A stretch of 64,000 bases of DNA from NCBI GenBank assembly GCA_001939145.1, contig LSRX01000717.1:1-64000 (forward strand). The letters run 5' to 3'. Below are positions 51,938-63,269 of the stretch, piece by piece. The stretch is from Symbiodinium microadriaticum (taxonomy: Eukaryota > Sar > Dinophyceae > Suessiales > Symbiodiniaceae). The number at the start of each line of letters is the position of its first letter. The first letter of the stretch is position 1. The notes below the pieces were generated by a model. It was not told the origin of the DNA. It did no database searches and saw only the letters and a program-made list of their open reading frames with translations. Position numbers and translations under genes: made by a program.

Positions 51938-54900
51938 ATGTACGAGATGGGCAAGCAGATTGGCGCCGGCACGTTCGGCACAGTCTGGAAAGCCAAGCAT
52001 ACGCAGAAGCTCACCTAAAAAAGGTAGGGTGGGCAATGCCTGAGCGGTAGAGGAGATCCAGTCATTGCCCAGGACTGGTCAGCTGCATGCGGCGGGAGCC
52101 TTGAAGTTTCGTTGCGCATCCCACGTTCCACGGCGACAGCACGCAGATCAAGAGCTGCCCGAAGAAGCTGATACCCAGCGACGAACTTTGGGCCTGGCGC
52201 CGGGCCGTGCATGCCAGCTCTCTCTCTCTCTCTCCCTCTCTCTGTCCCCGAGCTTGCCGCAAGGCCGAGATTGACATTATGAAGCAGCTTGACCATGCCA
52301 GCTGCTGAGCTTGTAACGTCATTGTGAGTCCGCTTCACAGCTGTTTGCCCAGCCTCACATCATGCGCCTGTACTACACCTTCGAGGATGAGCAGCCCGGA
52401 ACTTCAGAAGCGACGCTTCTGGATATGGGGCTGCACGTGTCCAGAGACATGATTCCTCAGGTGCATCTTCATTGCCTCAGAGCTTTGTGAAGGTGGCGAG
52501 CTGTTCAATGCCATGATTGAGGCCTTTGTCAGCAGTCCAGCAGTTTCGCAACATCAGTTGCGCTGAAGACCTTGCTGCTGCGGATTGAGTCTCGTTGATA
52601 GACTCTGATAGACTGGTCAGGCAGGGGCTCTAAACGAGCAAACTGCGGTGCTTCTCTTCAAGCAGATCATGCCAGCATCTGAGTGGCTTGCGAGCCTCTG
52701 TTCACTCTGTACTTGCCTATGTCGCTGCGTGACGGAAGAGGAGCGCGGTCTCCTACATTCACATGAACATGGTGTGCCACCGCGATTTGAAGCCCGAGAA
52801 CTTTCTCATCTCCAAGAAGTGCGAGATCAAGGAAAGCTGAGCTCTCCTATAGACCTACTCGTACAACGGGGGGGCAGCGCAGATCTCGGTGACGTAAGCT
52901 TGCGGAGGACAGCAAAGTCAAGCTCATCGACTTTGGAACCGCGAAGCGCTTCGACTTGCACCCGCTCACGACCAAGGTCAGGCAGTGAAGGCATCTAAGG
53001 TTGCAGTCGTACACTGGCCTTGCAGGTGTGCACGGTGCATTATGTTGCCCCAGAGGTCCTCAAGAAAAGCACGGATTCACAGCAATGCAATGAAGTTTGC
53101 AGATGTGTGCGGATGTGTTCTTGTACTTCCTGTAAGGCATGGATCCATATACAGAAAAAGTGGATGTGTGGTCCGCCGGGGCTTGGTAGCCCAGTGCGGA
53201 TCTATCTCCCGGATTGTACTGTGGTGATAGTCTCTGTTGGCAACATGACCGAAGCCCAGGTGGTTCTGTTCGTCATGCTGGCCGGCACACCCCCATTTCA
53301 CAGTGATGATGACGTCGAGCTGATGAAGAAGGTGAAGAAGGCGTTCGCGCCTCACACATTTTGTCAGCCGACTCCTCCTCACTCAAAAGGCTTAGAGTAG
53401 ATGCCGAGACCATCGCCAAGGAAGTGGGAGTTCAAGCCAGAGAAGGCATGGAGACGTGTCTCTGAGTCAGGGAAGGAGCCCAGGCCCAAGATCAGACGTC
53501 TTGAACATTTCTTTAAGCTCTTGGGGAGCCCAATCCAAGGCTGGTGTCCAGCATGTTGACGAAGGAGGTCGATGCGAGACCTCACTCTGCTGAGGCGCAG
53601 AGCCCGAGTTCTGGACGGCCTCGACATTCAGCTCTGATTGAGACTTTGCGGCAGGTCTTAGCAGCCGACTGGTTTCGTCAGGAGGTGCCTTTGATCCTGG
53701 ACTGCTCGCATTATAGCCTGCTTTGTTTGTTCTATTTTGTTCTCGTGCAGCCCGACATGCGTCTGCCAGGTGGTGGCGAAGCAAGACACCAAGGTAGATG
53801 CCATGGCCCAAGACATCCGGGACGGTCGAAGTCCAAAGCATCCGATGTGTATGTGAGCACACGCATAAGCTGGGGGCCAAGTCGCAAGCATCCACGCAAG
53901 GAAGATAACCTGACTCAGATGCGGACCTTCGCCAGCTGCCTAGCAGCCGTCCAAGAAAATCATGTCCAGCCAACATACACGCACGGAGGTCGCACAGAGT
54001 CGACTGAAGAAGGTTGCCCTTCAGATCATTGCTCGACAGGCCCGGGGATCTGACCTCCAAGCCTCCCAGCCATGCGTTTGTCATGGCCAGTCGATCAGTG
54101 CTGATGGGTAGCCTTGAAGATCTCGGATGACACCATTGAGAAGCTTCGTGGCATTTTCCTGTCGTTGGACGACGACCATTCGGGTACCCTGTCAGCGATC
54201 TGCTCAGCTTGCAAAGAGTTGCAGAGCTCAGTCGAACCGAAGGTCCGCTCGCACCCGTGAGGTGGAGGAGATCGATGATGCTTTGGAGCGCTTAGAAGTG
54301 GAGGAGCCGATCCGCATCGAGATGAGGTGCGGCAAGATGGCTGTCGCTTGTTGGGTACAGATCTTGATCCAAGGCGCCTGATGCATGAGATCGATGTCGA
54401 CGGGAGCGGAACCGTAAACTACACAGAGTCGTTCGCCAAGCTTGAACGGTAACTTCACGAGCCAGGGCATCATGTCCGAGGATCGGGTCCATGAGTCGCA
54501 AAGAGCGAGCGAGGTTCATCGCCGCCAACATCTCGAAGAAGCAGTATTTGCAGGAACAGGTCTGTGGGAAGCCAAGCTCTGACGGCGTCAGCGCTGGAGT
54601 TCCTTGCCATGCAGCTACACATGGCTACACTGCTGAGGCAAGGCAGCTTTTCACATTTTCGACGTCAATGGTAAGAAACCTGGTCAGATTTTGTGCAAGA
54701 CTGTGTGGGCGGTTTGACTTGCCCTGCGTGAGCCACTCTGTTTCAGATGTTTCAGCCGGTCAGCCAACGCAACCAGCCATTGCGCAACATGTTGCCAGGT
54801 GCCTAAGTATGCAAGCAGGCGTTGGAATCGATAAGCGGAGAACCGAATTCAATCTCGAAAAGTCGAAAAGTTAAGTCGAAATGCTTTCGACTTATAGCCT

Positions 54901-56850
54901 TTTTTTTCTGTGCTTTTCGCACTTTTCGGTGCTCTTCGGGTATTTCGACATTCGCCTTTTCTCGTTTGTCTGCGCTTTTCGCACTTTTCTGTACTTTCCG
55001 GGCGTGTCTGTTTTCTGCGCTTTTCTGTACGTTTTCCCTTGTTTCGGCTTTTCGCATTCTTCCTGAGCTGTTCGAACGTTCGGCACTTTTCGGCTTCAGG
55101 TTTTCGCAGAAAAGCTCCGTTTCCAGTCGTAAGTGCAGCAGCAAGGCCAGGGCCAGATTGGGGGTAGGCAGGCCCAGAGGGATGGATAGGGGTAAGCAAG
55201 GGCTGGTTGTAGAAAAGTATGTGAAAATGCAGGTAGGCCGAGGGCTAGGCCTGAGGCAGCAGTAAAACGAGTAGCAGTCGGCAGTAGTCGTAGTAGCACT
55301 GTCACTCGTCGTGTTAGTAACTTTCAGCAGAATCGAGCTTAATGGCAAATTTTGCTGCATGTCAAACCATTTCGGGTTCCCCCGAAGCCACCAGAAGTAG
55401 CCAAAACATAGGAGCCGCAGACTCGCAAATTCAGTGATTTGGTACTGTCAACCCCAACGAACGGAGCCATCCGTATTTTGGTGTATTTTCTTAGATTTTG
55501 GGGACCCTAAAAGCAAGTTTCAATGACTTCTGAGCATTTCGTGTGTCCAAGAGTCTGAACAGTGACCAAGACACAGGCATTTCGATTTGTTTTGCGGGTC
55601 TCAGGAGCCAGCCGAGAATCTTGCGCGTGCGAGATTCCCATCTGGTTTTCGATCACTTTGGGCATCGTCGGAACACCTGAACTGCACGAAACCATAGGCA
55701 TTTTTGTTTTTTTCTGGTTGCAGGAATCCTTGATGACAACTTTCAATGTTTTTTCAGCATCTCGTGGTTCCGACAGCACCAAGTTGGACTTATGTTTCGG
55801 GTCAGAAACCACCAAGAGTTAAGTCTGGCTGACTTTGAAGTCGAGCTCATCCTAGAAATAAGTAAACATAGATGCTTTTGGCCGAGATGGGTCTTCGGGT
55901 TACACAAACACCTCGGAAGCGCTTGTCTCAGTCGTGTTTGACCAGACTGGTTGAGTTTTCCCCTTCTTCGGTGGTTATGGATGCTTAACGTTTTCGATCG
56001 TTTTGGATATTTCGACTTGTCGAGTTTTCGACTTATAGCCTTCAGCTGTACTTTTACGCTTTCGCGGTTTTGGACTTTTCGACTTTTTCAGTAGCTTTTG
56101 GCTGTATGTTTCGACATTTCATGTCTTGCTGCACTTTTAAATCTCGAGATGTCGAAAAGTTAGCTCAAAAGTTAAGTCGAAAAGCTTTCGACTGGCTTTT
56201 CGCTTTTTGCTGTACATTCGCCGACTTCTCGCGGGTTTACTTGAACTTTCGGCTTTTCGCCTTTTCGGGTTTTCTGTTTTGTCGCGCAAAATCCTTGTCC
56301 TATGCGACTTTTCGCTTTTCGGCTTTTCGCGTGCCGTTTGGCATTCTCCGCTTATCCGCGCCCTCAGCCACTCGCAAACACAGCCAGGTGCGAGCATCTA
56401 AAAAATGTTCAATGTTCGTCTTGGGGTGGCTGCACCGGCTCGGAATCTGCCCTGTTATTGCGTTCTGCTTCTTGCGCTTACGAGGTGATGGCTTCATTTG
56501 CAAGAACGACCTGGCTGCACAGCTGCAGATCGGAGGAGAACATTCGGTAAATCGCGCGAGACATCCCTTCGGCCCAGGCGGCGCTCTTGAAAAGTGGACA
56601 TGACGACGATGGCTTTGCGGGTAGGTTACCCAAGTCCGCGAGCTCCAATCCGCTTCAGATGCCTTTTGTGTCGTACAGCATGCTGACATGCTGTCACGCA
56701 GGCATTAGCGTTGACGAGATCAACTCCATGATGAATGAGGCCGGTTCCAAGCTGTGAGCTGATGACCCAGGACGTCGTACAACGTATTGCCATCAAGGTG
56801 GATCAAAACGGCGACGGACGCATGTCCTTTGAAGAGCGCTACGGCGGCAC
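51938..56850 (+). CDS. Calcium-dependent protein kinase (CDPK), multi-exon
   Basis: Ca2+-activated Ser/Thr kinase with EF-hands fused to its C-terminus. Kinase exons: 51938-52015 YEMGKQIGAGTFGTVWKAKH; 52147-52203 PKKLIPSDELWAWRR; 52264-52299 AEIDIMKQLDHA; 52353-52394 PHIMRLYYTFEDEQ; 52461-52524 FIASELCEGGELFNAMIEA; about 52744-52830 VCHRDLKPENFLISKK; 52908-52976 VKLIDFGTAKRFDLHPLTTK; 53026-53070 VCTVHYVAPEVLKK; 53139-53180 MDPYTEKVDVWSAG; 53260-53340 VVLFVMLAGTPPFHSDDD; 53425 on WEFKPEKAW; about 53541 on LVSSMLTKEVDARP. EF-hand exons: 54120-54199 LSLDDDHSGTLS; 54262-54306 VEEIDDALERLEVE; to 54427 EIDVDGSGTVNYTE; 54514-54559 FIAANISKKQYLQEQ; about 56598 HDDDGF; 56702-56740 ISVDEINSMMNEAG; 56799-56840 VDQNGDGRMSFEE. 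The GT and GC introns I resolved join in phase. One oddity: the Gly-loop exon reads into TAA at 52016 before any clear donor, so either the donor is earlier and non-canonical or this copy is damaged. Confidence 0.9.
52204..52263 (+). other. GC-AG intron with a (TC)n run
   Basis: GGCGCCGG|GCCGTG to CCGCAAG|GCCGAG, joining AWRR to AEIDIMK. GCCG is repeated at both borders. Contains TCTCTCTCTCTCTCCCTCTCTCTG at about 52219-52242. Confidence 0.85.
53181..53259 (+). other. GC-AG intron in the CDPK
   Basis: GCCGGG|GCTTGG to GCCCAG|GTGGTT, phase 0, joining VDVWSAG to VVLFVMLAG, a junction fixed by the conserved kinase motif. Confidence 0.87.
54840..56380. repeat. TTTTCG-rich repeated element inside the CDPK EF-hand intron
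   Basis: The intron between EF-hands 2 and 3 holds two blocks (54840-55130 and 56000-56370) dense in CTTTTCG/TTTTCGAC phrases. They flank unrelated sequence that includes CCACCAGAAG-type phrases and poly-T runs (55370-55960). A near-palindrome AGTCGAAATGCTTTCGACT occurs at 54874-54892, and AGTCGAAAAGCTTTCGACT at 56175-56193, each preceded by GTCGAAAAGTTA. TTTCGACTTATAGCC occurs near 54887 and 56027. The pattern suggests a repeated mobile unit or a pair of its ends. The minus strand gives Lys/Glu/Arg-rich frames that I treat as artefacts. Confidence 0.8.
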
Positions 56851-56859
56851 AGGGCAGAC

Positions 56860-57960
56860 TTGTCGAGCTTTCTTGGTCGGCCGGGTGCCTCGACGTGAGG
56901 TTCATGGCTCTGATGGCAGACAGGAAAGAACCGAAGTCAAGGTGCCCTCGCTGGAGTTCAAAGAGAGTTGGAGTAGGAGGTCTCGTGACAGAAGCATTGG
57001 GGCCAGGACTACCGAGGAAGGAGAAGGGACATGAAGAGGCCAGGACATGTCGGGAAAAGGAGTCGGGCAAGGGCTGTTTTCGGGGACTAGGCATCCGTTC
57101 TGGCAGGCTGCGGCGGGGCATGGGAGTCCCTGAAGAAGCAAGCGTCATAGGATTGCATGAGCTCATTGGGTTCTGAGTTCTGAGCGGAATGAGAAGTCAG
57201 AAGCCTTTTGACTGTGACTAAAGCCAGTGCAACAGGTGGCCGAGCGCTGCTTTCCAACATTTTTGAACACATCCGGAGATCAGAACGAGGAAGAGGAAGT
57301 GGATGCGAGGAGAAGAGGAACGCAACGATGAAAGAGAAAGCTTTCTGGATGTGATTTCTCAGGAGGCAGAATGGTCTCGAAGGGATCATATTGCAGGGCG
57401 AGTCGGAAGCCCACAGCAATTCTGCTTGTCCGATGAAATTCAGGCGAGCTTCAGTGGCCCTCTCGCCAGAGACAGCCACAAATTATGCGGTATCCGGGCT
57501 CTTGTCTGGCCACCGCACGTTATCAACCGGCCGGGTCAAAGACGGTGTGCAGCCGTCACTCTGCCGAAATGCCGAAGAAATCGGGTGAGTTGCAGTTGAG
57601 GGCAAGGAAAAAGCTTGCAGCCTCTTCTGGCCACACGTTGCTGGAAGGGGTATGCAGAGATTTCGGCAAAGTGATGGCCAGCTTTTCAAGAAAGGATGCG
57701 TCGTCGACATAGCGACTTGCATGCTCATGTTCCGTGCCTCGCGGCTGTGGCGCTGCAAGACTGCACCCCGTCACAGTCGCCAGTTAATGTCTGCTCTGCT
57801 TATCAACAGTATCGGAGGGGTCAATGCGAAGGTTGCCAGCCGAGACCTTGTTGCCTCACAGAGCACCATCAAGGCAGAAAGATTTCAGCCCGGCATTGAA
57901 ACAGATTTTGCGTGAGGTCCATTGCACTTTCCGTTTGAACTTGGCGCCTGCAATTGGCTC
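56860..57960. other. No convincing gene
   Basis: Frames at 57483-57915 include PKKSGELQLRARKKLAASSG and SIGGVNAKVASRDLVASQST, which might be exons, but there is no motif or splice linkage. Confidence 0.35.
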
Positions 57961-57977
57961 AAAGACGTTGGCTTGCC

Positions 57978-58175
57978 ATGCAGTTCGTATACAAGAAGAC
58001 CGAGGGAGTGTACAAGAAGCTCAAAGATCAGAGGGTTCATGAGTTGCACCATTCATTTTGTGTTTGCCCGTTCTGCGGAAGATGGTACCTGCCTCTTAGC
58101 GGAGCGATGGCTGATGAGCAAGGTTGGGGTGTTCGGAGATGCTCTGCACAGATTCTTGTGTTGATACTTGTGTGA
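57978..58175 (+). CDS. Candidate exon with a Cys pair, unidentified
   Basis: After CCATGCAG the frame reads FVYKKTEGVYKKLKDQRVHE, then HHSFCVCPFCGRWYLPLSG. The C-x-C-x-x-C cluster with adjacent His residues could be part of a zinc site. The residue mix is convincing, but the family is unknown and the exon end is undefined. Confidence 0.45.
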   Translation: MQFVYKKTEGVYKKLKDQRVHELHHSFCVCPFCGRWYLPLSGAMADEQGWGVRRCSAQILVLILV

Positions 58176-58265
58176 AGTTCAACTGAAGTTCTCGAAGGTT
58201 CTCTGGACCTTTCGCTTTCCTCCTTCATTGGAGCAGCTAAGCCTGACTTAAAGCCAACTCAGCTG

Positions 58266-58985
58266 GTGGTCGTGGAAGAGAAGTTGGGGAAAGTCAGCCC
58301 CTCGCCAGCGCAGCTGCCTGCTGAAACTGGGGCTTTCTGCCCTCTGGCCCGAGGTCGGTGTGACGAATGTGCAAGAGCTGGCACACGCCCTGCGAGGCAG
58401 GATCTGTGCAGCACCGACTGCACCGCTCCATCTCTGCTACCAGCGCCAGGCAGAAATGAAAGGAGTTTGAACAATCGCCTTCGGGCCTGGAGCCAGGATG
58501 CTGACTTGATCTCAAGCTCAAGCGACGCCTTGCCCAGGCAGTTGGCGAGAAATGCTTCACATCAGAAACTCTCAGTGCACTCCGGCAACGTGTACGTGAG
58601 GAGCCATCTTTGCGTCGCACTAGGCCGAGTGAGCGATCAAAGCAATGCCATGCAATATCCGTGCCAGCTTTGCTTTCCCGCAGACGGCAGCCGAGTGACA
58701 GCTCGAGGGGCGAAGGTTTGGCCGGTGGAGAATCGGATTTCAAGAGAAGCGGACTCAGTTTGCTTGAGTCAAGACGTGCTGTCAGAGCTTTCGTCCCCAG
58801 GAAGTGGAGCGATGCCAACATCCAAAGAGGGAATGCTCCAATCCTTGGAAGACCTCGGCCTCGAGGCAGCGAGCAAAGACCCGCCACACGTAGCTCTCGC
58901 ACATGCTTTGCTCGTTGTGTCGCGAGGTCTCGAGATGTCAAGTGCGGGAAATGCGCGCAATGCTGTTGGAGGCACGCACCTTTAG
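58266..58985 (+). CDS. 239-codon ORF, possibly coding
   Basis: Ser/Ala/Leu-rich with a plausible C-terminal half, KEGMLQSLEDLGLEAASKD then PPHVALAHALLVVSRGLEMS. A minus-strand frame of 278 codons covers the same DNA and another + frame (58610-59017) is also open, so coding strand and frame are uncertain. I favour + because the other supported genes are +. Confidence 0.4.
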   Translation: MVVEEKLGKVSPSPAQLPAETGAFCPLARGRCDECARAGTRPARQDLCSTDCTAPSLLPAPGRNERSLNNRLRAWSQDADLISSSSDALPRQLARNASHQKLSVHSGNVYVRSHLCVALGRVSDQSNAMQYPCQLCFPADGSRVTARGAKVWPVENRISREADSVCLSQDVLSELSSPGSGAMPTSKEGMLQSLEDLGLEAASKDPPHVALAHALLVVSRGLEMSSAGNARNAVGGTHL

Positions 58986-58989
58986 TTAG

Positions 58990-61030
58990 GTACTGGAGTC
59001 GACATGGAGAAACGTAAAGAGCAGCATTGCTACAACGGTGGTGTGCAACTTCAACTGAGTTTACAGGTATTTGTGTTCTCGGAAGTTGCCTCTGAGACGT
59101 ACCTGCCAAAGCTGAGTCATCCCGCTCCACCTTTTATCCACCGCAAGTCTCCGTGGACCCCGAATAATGAAACGGGCACCGGGGACAAGTCAAGCAGTCA
59201 AGCATGTCGAGAGCACGTGGGCGGGAAAGTCAACGGCAGGGCTCTGTGTGTCACCTGTGGGTAGTGTTCGCACCAATCTCTCTCAAGCAAGCCTGCCACG
59301 TCGATGGCGCCTCGTCTGTAACAATGTGCTTGACGGACTTTGTCAACGGGAGACCCTACTGTAGTTTCCTTGTTCTCCTAATCAGCAGATGAACGTCCTT
59401 TTCACTCTGCGGTGCTTTGAGAGTGCGAGGCACGGCGACTGTCTTCACTGCAGCGGCCAGATCTTGCAGCCGAGGCTCGTAGGCCTACGCCAGCGCTCCT
59501 AGTAGCGCTGCGCTTCCTTTCCTCGTTTGGCTCAGGTTCGTGGACGGCTTGGCCGGAATCCGGAGCGATCCACAAGCTCGGAAGAATTGATCAGGTCGGC
59601 TCTCTTGTGCTTGCGCCTGGCTTTGACGTCTCAACTGCACTGTTTCCCAGGCAGCTACTGGAAGCTTCGTTTCCGGATGCGCTCGAGCCACGTGCTACGG
59701 CGGAGTTCGAGAGAAGCAAAAGTGACGAGGAGGACAGACTCCGCACCGGGACTTGTGATTTTCAGCCCTCTAGACCCGTGAATCGAAGGGGGTTCACGGC
59801 CCATGAGCCACTCCTTTCAGCTTTGCATTGTACTGAAGGTTGCAGGGGTTGCCGCTCCTCATAACATTCGGGGTTTGACAATGTTCGGGCTGTGTTCGGT
59901 CTGGATACTTGGACAGTCCGTTCTTCTCAAGGTTTCAGTTCAGCAAAAGTGTGTGCATGCCGTCTGCAAGGGACAGGGTTTCACGGCGTTCGAAGCCTGC
60001 AAGTTTCGCGTCCTTGAAAGATGTAGACAGACCTTTAGGGGTTACCCCTTTCAGCCCTGAACCCGCGAAGCTCACCCCAACTGGCTGCACGTTGCAGAGA
60101 AGCTGGAGCCACTATTTTTACCAACTCGTGTCCCCAGGATTGCTTCACTTTCGAGATCCTTACGCCGAGCCCGGAAGCGCTCTCGTTGTCTACGCTCTTT
60201 CTGAATTCAGAGGACTGGTGCTATCGGTGGTGGTGGTGGGCAAGCCTCTGTTTTTTAGTACTGTCGGTCGCATTGCTAGGGGTGAATAGCGCGCATTTGC
60301 GGTCACTGGCTGGGTGCAGTGACTGACCGTGTCCTGTCAGCATGGGGGAGTTACATGGGCTGAGCTTGGAGTCTGCACATTGTTGGTGTGGAAGACATTC
60401 TTCGGGTCAGGGCAGGGTGCTGCAATAAAAGAACTCAGATGCAGATAAAGGCAAGAGATGAGCGGAGAAAGCAGGCCGCAGAGGTCGTCACCGATGTGTA
60501 GAGAAATTGGCATGTTCTGTCCCGTCCACAGTGGTGAACACATGGTGTCTCTGGGGCCGTGGGCAAGCCCCCATCCTTTTCAACCCTTCAACCTCAAATC
60601 CAAGACCAGAAAGAATGAAACTCGAGGATGCCGCTACAATCCCTATAAGATCCTATAAGCAGATGCACATTGACATGACGTGTCGTTTGGTAGCAACCAA
60701 AGTTACGAACTCTTACGAATGCTGTGTTGGCAGGAAGAATTGCGTGGACAGTGTGCGGGCCCAATTTTTTGGACACCTCTGGCAAAGTTCCGAAGACATT
60801 ACCTTTGTCGGACGAGATTTTTGAGGCAAAGCGCGTGGTTTGTGGACCGATGGGCTCGAGTGCGAATCTAAGCGCAGCGAAAGCTTCCTGCTGGGCTGAG
60901 TAGTCTCCGAGCCACAGGTCCAAAAGTAAAGGGTTCCTTGCTGCTCGGCCGTCACCGTTGGCTGAAAGACCAGACCTGCAACGTGCCACGCATGTGATGT
61001 TGCAGTGACATGCTCAGCCTTCGGACTTCC
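58990..61030. other. Mostly unassigned; one candidate exon
   Basis: At about 59565-59765 a + frame reads KLGRIDQVGSLVLAPGFDVS and ATAEFERSKSDEEDRLRTG and may be an exon. The remainder shows short frames on both strands with no recognisable motif. Confidence 0.3.
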
Positions 61031-61037
61031 AGTCCAG

Positions 61038-61218
61038 ACAAGGCTCTTCTCCTAAAGATGGAGAGTCGGAGGGAATACTTGCAAAGCTTGTGCAGACCTC
61101 AGATCTCCCTCTTAGTGAAATGACAACGAGCCCTGCACGTCTGGCAGGCCACAGGTGCAAGACTGATTTGCTTTCCTCCTTGGCAGCCTCGTTTCGACGA
61201 AAGAGGGCCGCGAGATCC
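61038..61218 (+). CDS. Candidate exon without ATG, unidentified
   Basis: An open frame reads GSSPKDGESEGILAKLVQTS then DLPLSEMTTSPARLAG and ends in a basic stretch, FRRKRAARS, before a stop. It has no start codon, as expected for an internal exon. No family match. Confidence 0.35.
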
Positions 61219-61492
61219 TAGGTAGCTGTGCTGAGTGCGTTGTAGCTCCACCCGCAGGTGGATCAGTAGCCGTGAAGCTCGAGTAAACATGCAAGACCAC
61301 AGATGAAGCCCAGAACATCAGACAACCAGCAATGCTCGAAAGCAGAAGCTACAAGCTCAAAGAGGTCCCCGCCCAATCAGCCACAGCTTCGTGAACGAAC
61401 GAGCCGCTGCGTCACAACTTGGGATATGCTTTGATCGTCGAGGCGGTGTCGCAGCGTCAGAGCCGTTACCTTAGTCCAGTCATCCAGTCCTT

Positions 61493-61637
61493 TGTTGGCA
61501 GCATGTGCAGGCGCTCCCCTAGCGATGGCAGCGCAGGCAGAGGCGCCGAATGTGGCCATGGAGGGCTGCGATGTTTTCATGGTGCCCTACAGGCCCCAGA
61601 GTTGCCAGGGTTTCGGCTTTGCCTGTGCTTCTTAGCA
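61493..61637 (+). CDS. Short candidate exon, unidentified
   Basis: The frame reads MAAQAEAPNVAMEGCDVFMV then PYRPQSCQGFGFACAS and stops with TAG at about 61635. The residue mix looks like protein and the segment is GC-rich, but there is no recognised family. Confidence 0.3.
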
Positions 61638-61639
61638 TC

Positions 61640-62570
61640 TGTGCGCAAGGTTTGATGCCAAGGAGCTGCGCTGGACTCCAACGGGTGTGGCCCTAAATTT
61701 TTTCAGAGCAGCTCCGAGTTAGGGTCGTGCAGAGGCGAAGCGGCTGCTGCCGTCAAGATGAGTAGAGAGGCTGGTGCAAAGGAAAGCTCTGCTCAGGATG
61801 TTTGCCTTTTGCTCTAGCCTCGCTGAAGTTACAGGCTAGTTGTGTCCTGTGGCATCAGGACGCGAAGTTTGCCACAAGTCTTACTCCCATCATCGCAGAC
61901 GCATCAGCCACATTATGTAGTACAATGGTAACTGCGGACCGAACATGGATGCCGTCGTGCAATGCCGGCTTGTGGACACTGTTGATTCTCGTTGTGTCTC
62001 TTTGTGTTTGCTGTGTCAGTTTGTCGAGCATGGGGGCCTGATGCAAGCGGCGAGACTGGGCCAATTAACGATCAGGACAACAGTTTGACACAGCTGGGCA
62101 GGGTGATCGGGCTCACAGCTTGCAACCTTAAGGTGCCAGGACCCAAGCCTCGACAACAACTTTACTAGACCGTTCCAGGGCACCGTAGTGCAGTTGGAAG
62201 GTCATAAGACCAGGACCAGCCCATGACGATCAGACAATGCGACGACAACCAAGGTCATCCACCTCTTTACCAACCCTCTACAGATGCCTGATACCATTCG
62301 GCTGCGGTGTGTTTTCGTTTGCTTGCTTTTTTGTTGAAGGCATCTGGCAGCTTTCTTGCTCCTTTGGCTGTTCCGATTCCCTGACAGTGTCTGCCGTACT
62401 CCTCGGCAGATGTCTTCCTTCTCGCACGTGAGCACGACTTTTGAGATTCGCTGCCACGAACCGACCAGAATGAACGAGAAGCCTTGCACCCCTCTTGAAT
62501 GCACAAGTCGTGTTGCTACTCGAAGCTTCAACCCCCGGCCCTACTAGTAAGACCTAAGTAACTGTTTTGT
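61640..62570. other. No recognisable gene
   Basis: A hydrophobic + frame near 61975-62040 (LLILVVSLCVCCVSL) is short and T-rich; not supported. Confidence 0.4.
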
Positions 62571-62577
62571 GACAGTG

Positions 62578-62838
62578 TAGCAGGCGGCCAAGAGCTGGCG
62601 CATCGTTGTGGGCGACCAGGGAGTGCCATTATCCGAGATAAGAAGCGCATCAACCCTTGGCCCGAACTTTTTGGTGCCTCAGCTGCGCACTTTAATGCGC
62701 TTTGTTCGTCCCTCCGCTGCTTGCAACAGGACCGTCCTATTGTCTCAGGTGCTCGACCTGATCAAGCACGGTCAGATTGGTCTGCGCTGCGACGACGAGC
62801 TGGGCCCACAAACGGCCACTGCTTGCCCTCAACCTTGA
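62578..62838 (+). CDS. Candidate exon upstream of the methyltransferase, unidentified
   Basis: After GTGTAG the frame reads AAKSWRIVVGDQGVPLSEIR, then LGPNFLVPQLRTLMRFVRPS and VLDLIKHGQIGLRCDDELG. It is a balanced, protein-like composition. It may be an N-terminal exon of the downstream PRMT gene or a separate gene. Confidence 0.38.
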
Positions 62839-63269
62839 TTGCGGTGCCTGTTGATCATGGTGTTTATGAGGTCGGGCCTGAAGCAATTTGCCACGGAGCT
62901 TTCGAAACGCCGAGCTGTCACTTGACCAGCAGCTGACGTAACATTAAAGAGTCCTAGGGTCCTAGAGGTCATGCTGCATTTTGCGATCAAGTCGATGCAA
63001 GGTAGGGTTGTTCAGGTCCCGTACCCTGCACCGAGGATTATGAACGCTTTGAGCAGTACGAGCAGAGCAGAACCTTTTCTCAATTCAGCGGCCAGGGGCG
63101 ACGGCCGTGCAAAGAGAAAAGCTTGTCTTGACACGGGACATGTATTCCTTTGTGATCCCAGAGCAAAACCTCATTCGTTCGAGAACACAGCGGTTTCATC
63201 CTTCCTTTTCTGGGTTTGCCCTTTGGCCCGCTGGGGAAACGACGGCACTGGGACAAGTGCAAGTGTTCA

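Noticed and set aside
54849..55360. Lys/Arg/Glu-rich minus-strand ORFs
   Set aside because: They are translations of the TTTTCG repeat; the same unit produces similar frames at 56137-56397.
58294..59130. 278-codon minus-strand ORF
   Set aside because: Overlaps two open + frames in GC-rich DNA, has no motif, and is against the direction of all identified genes.
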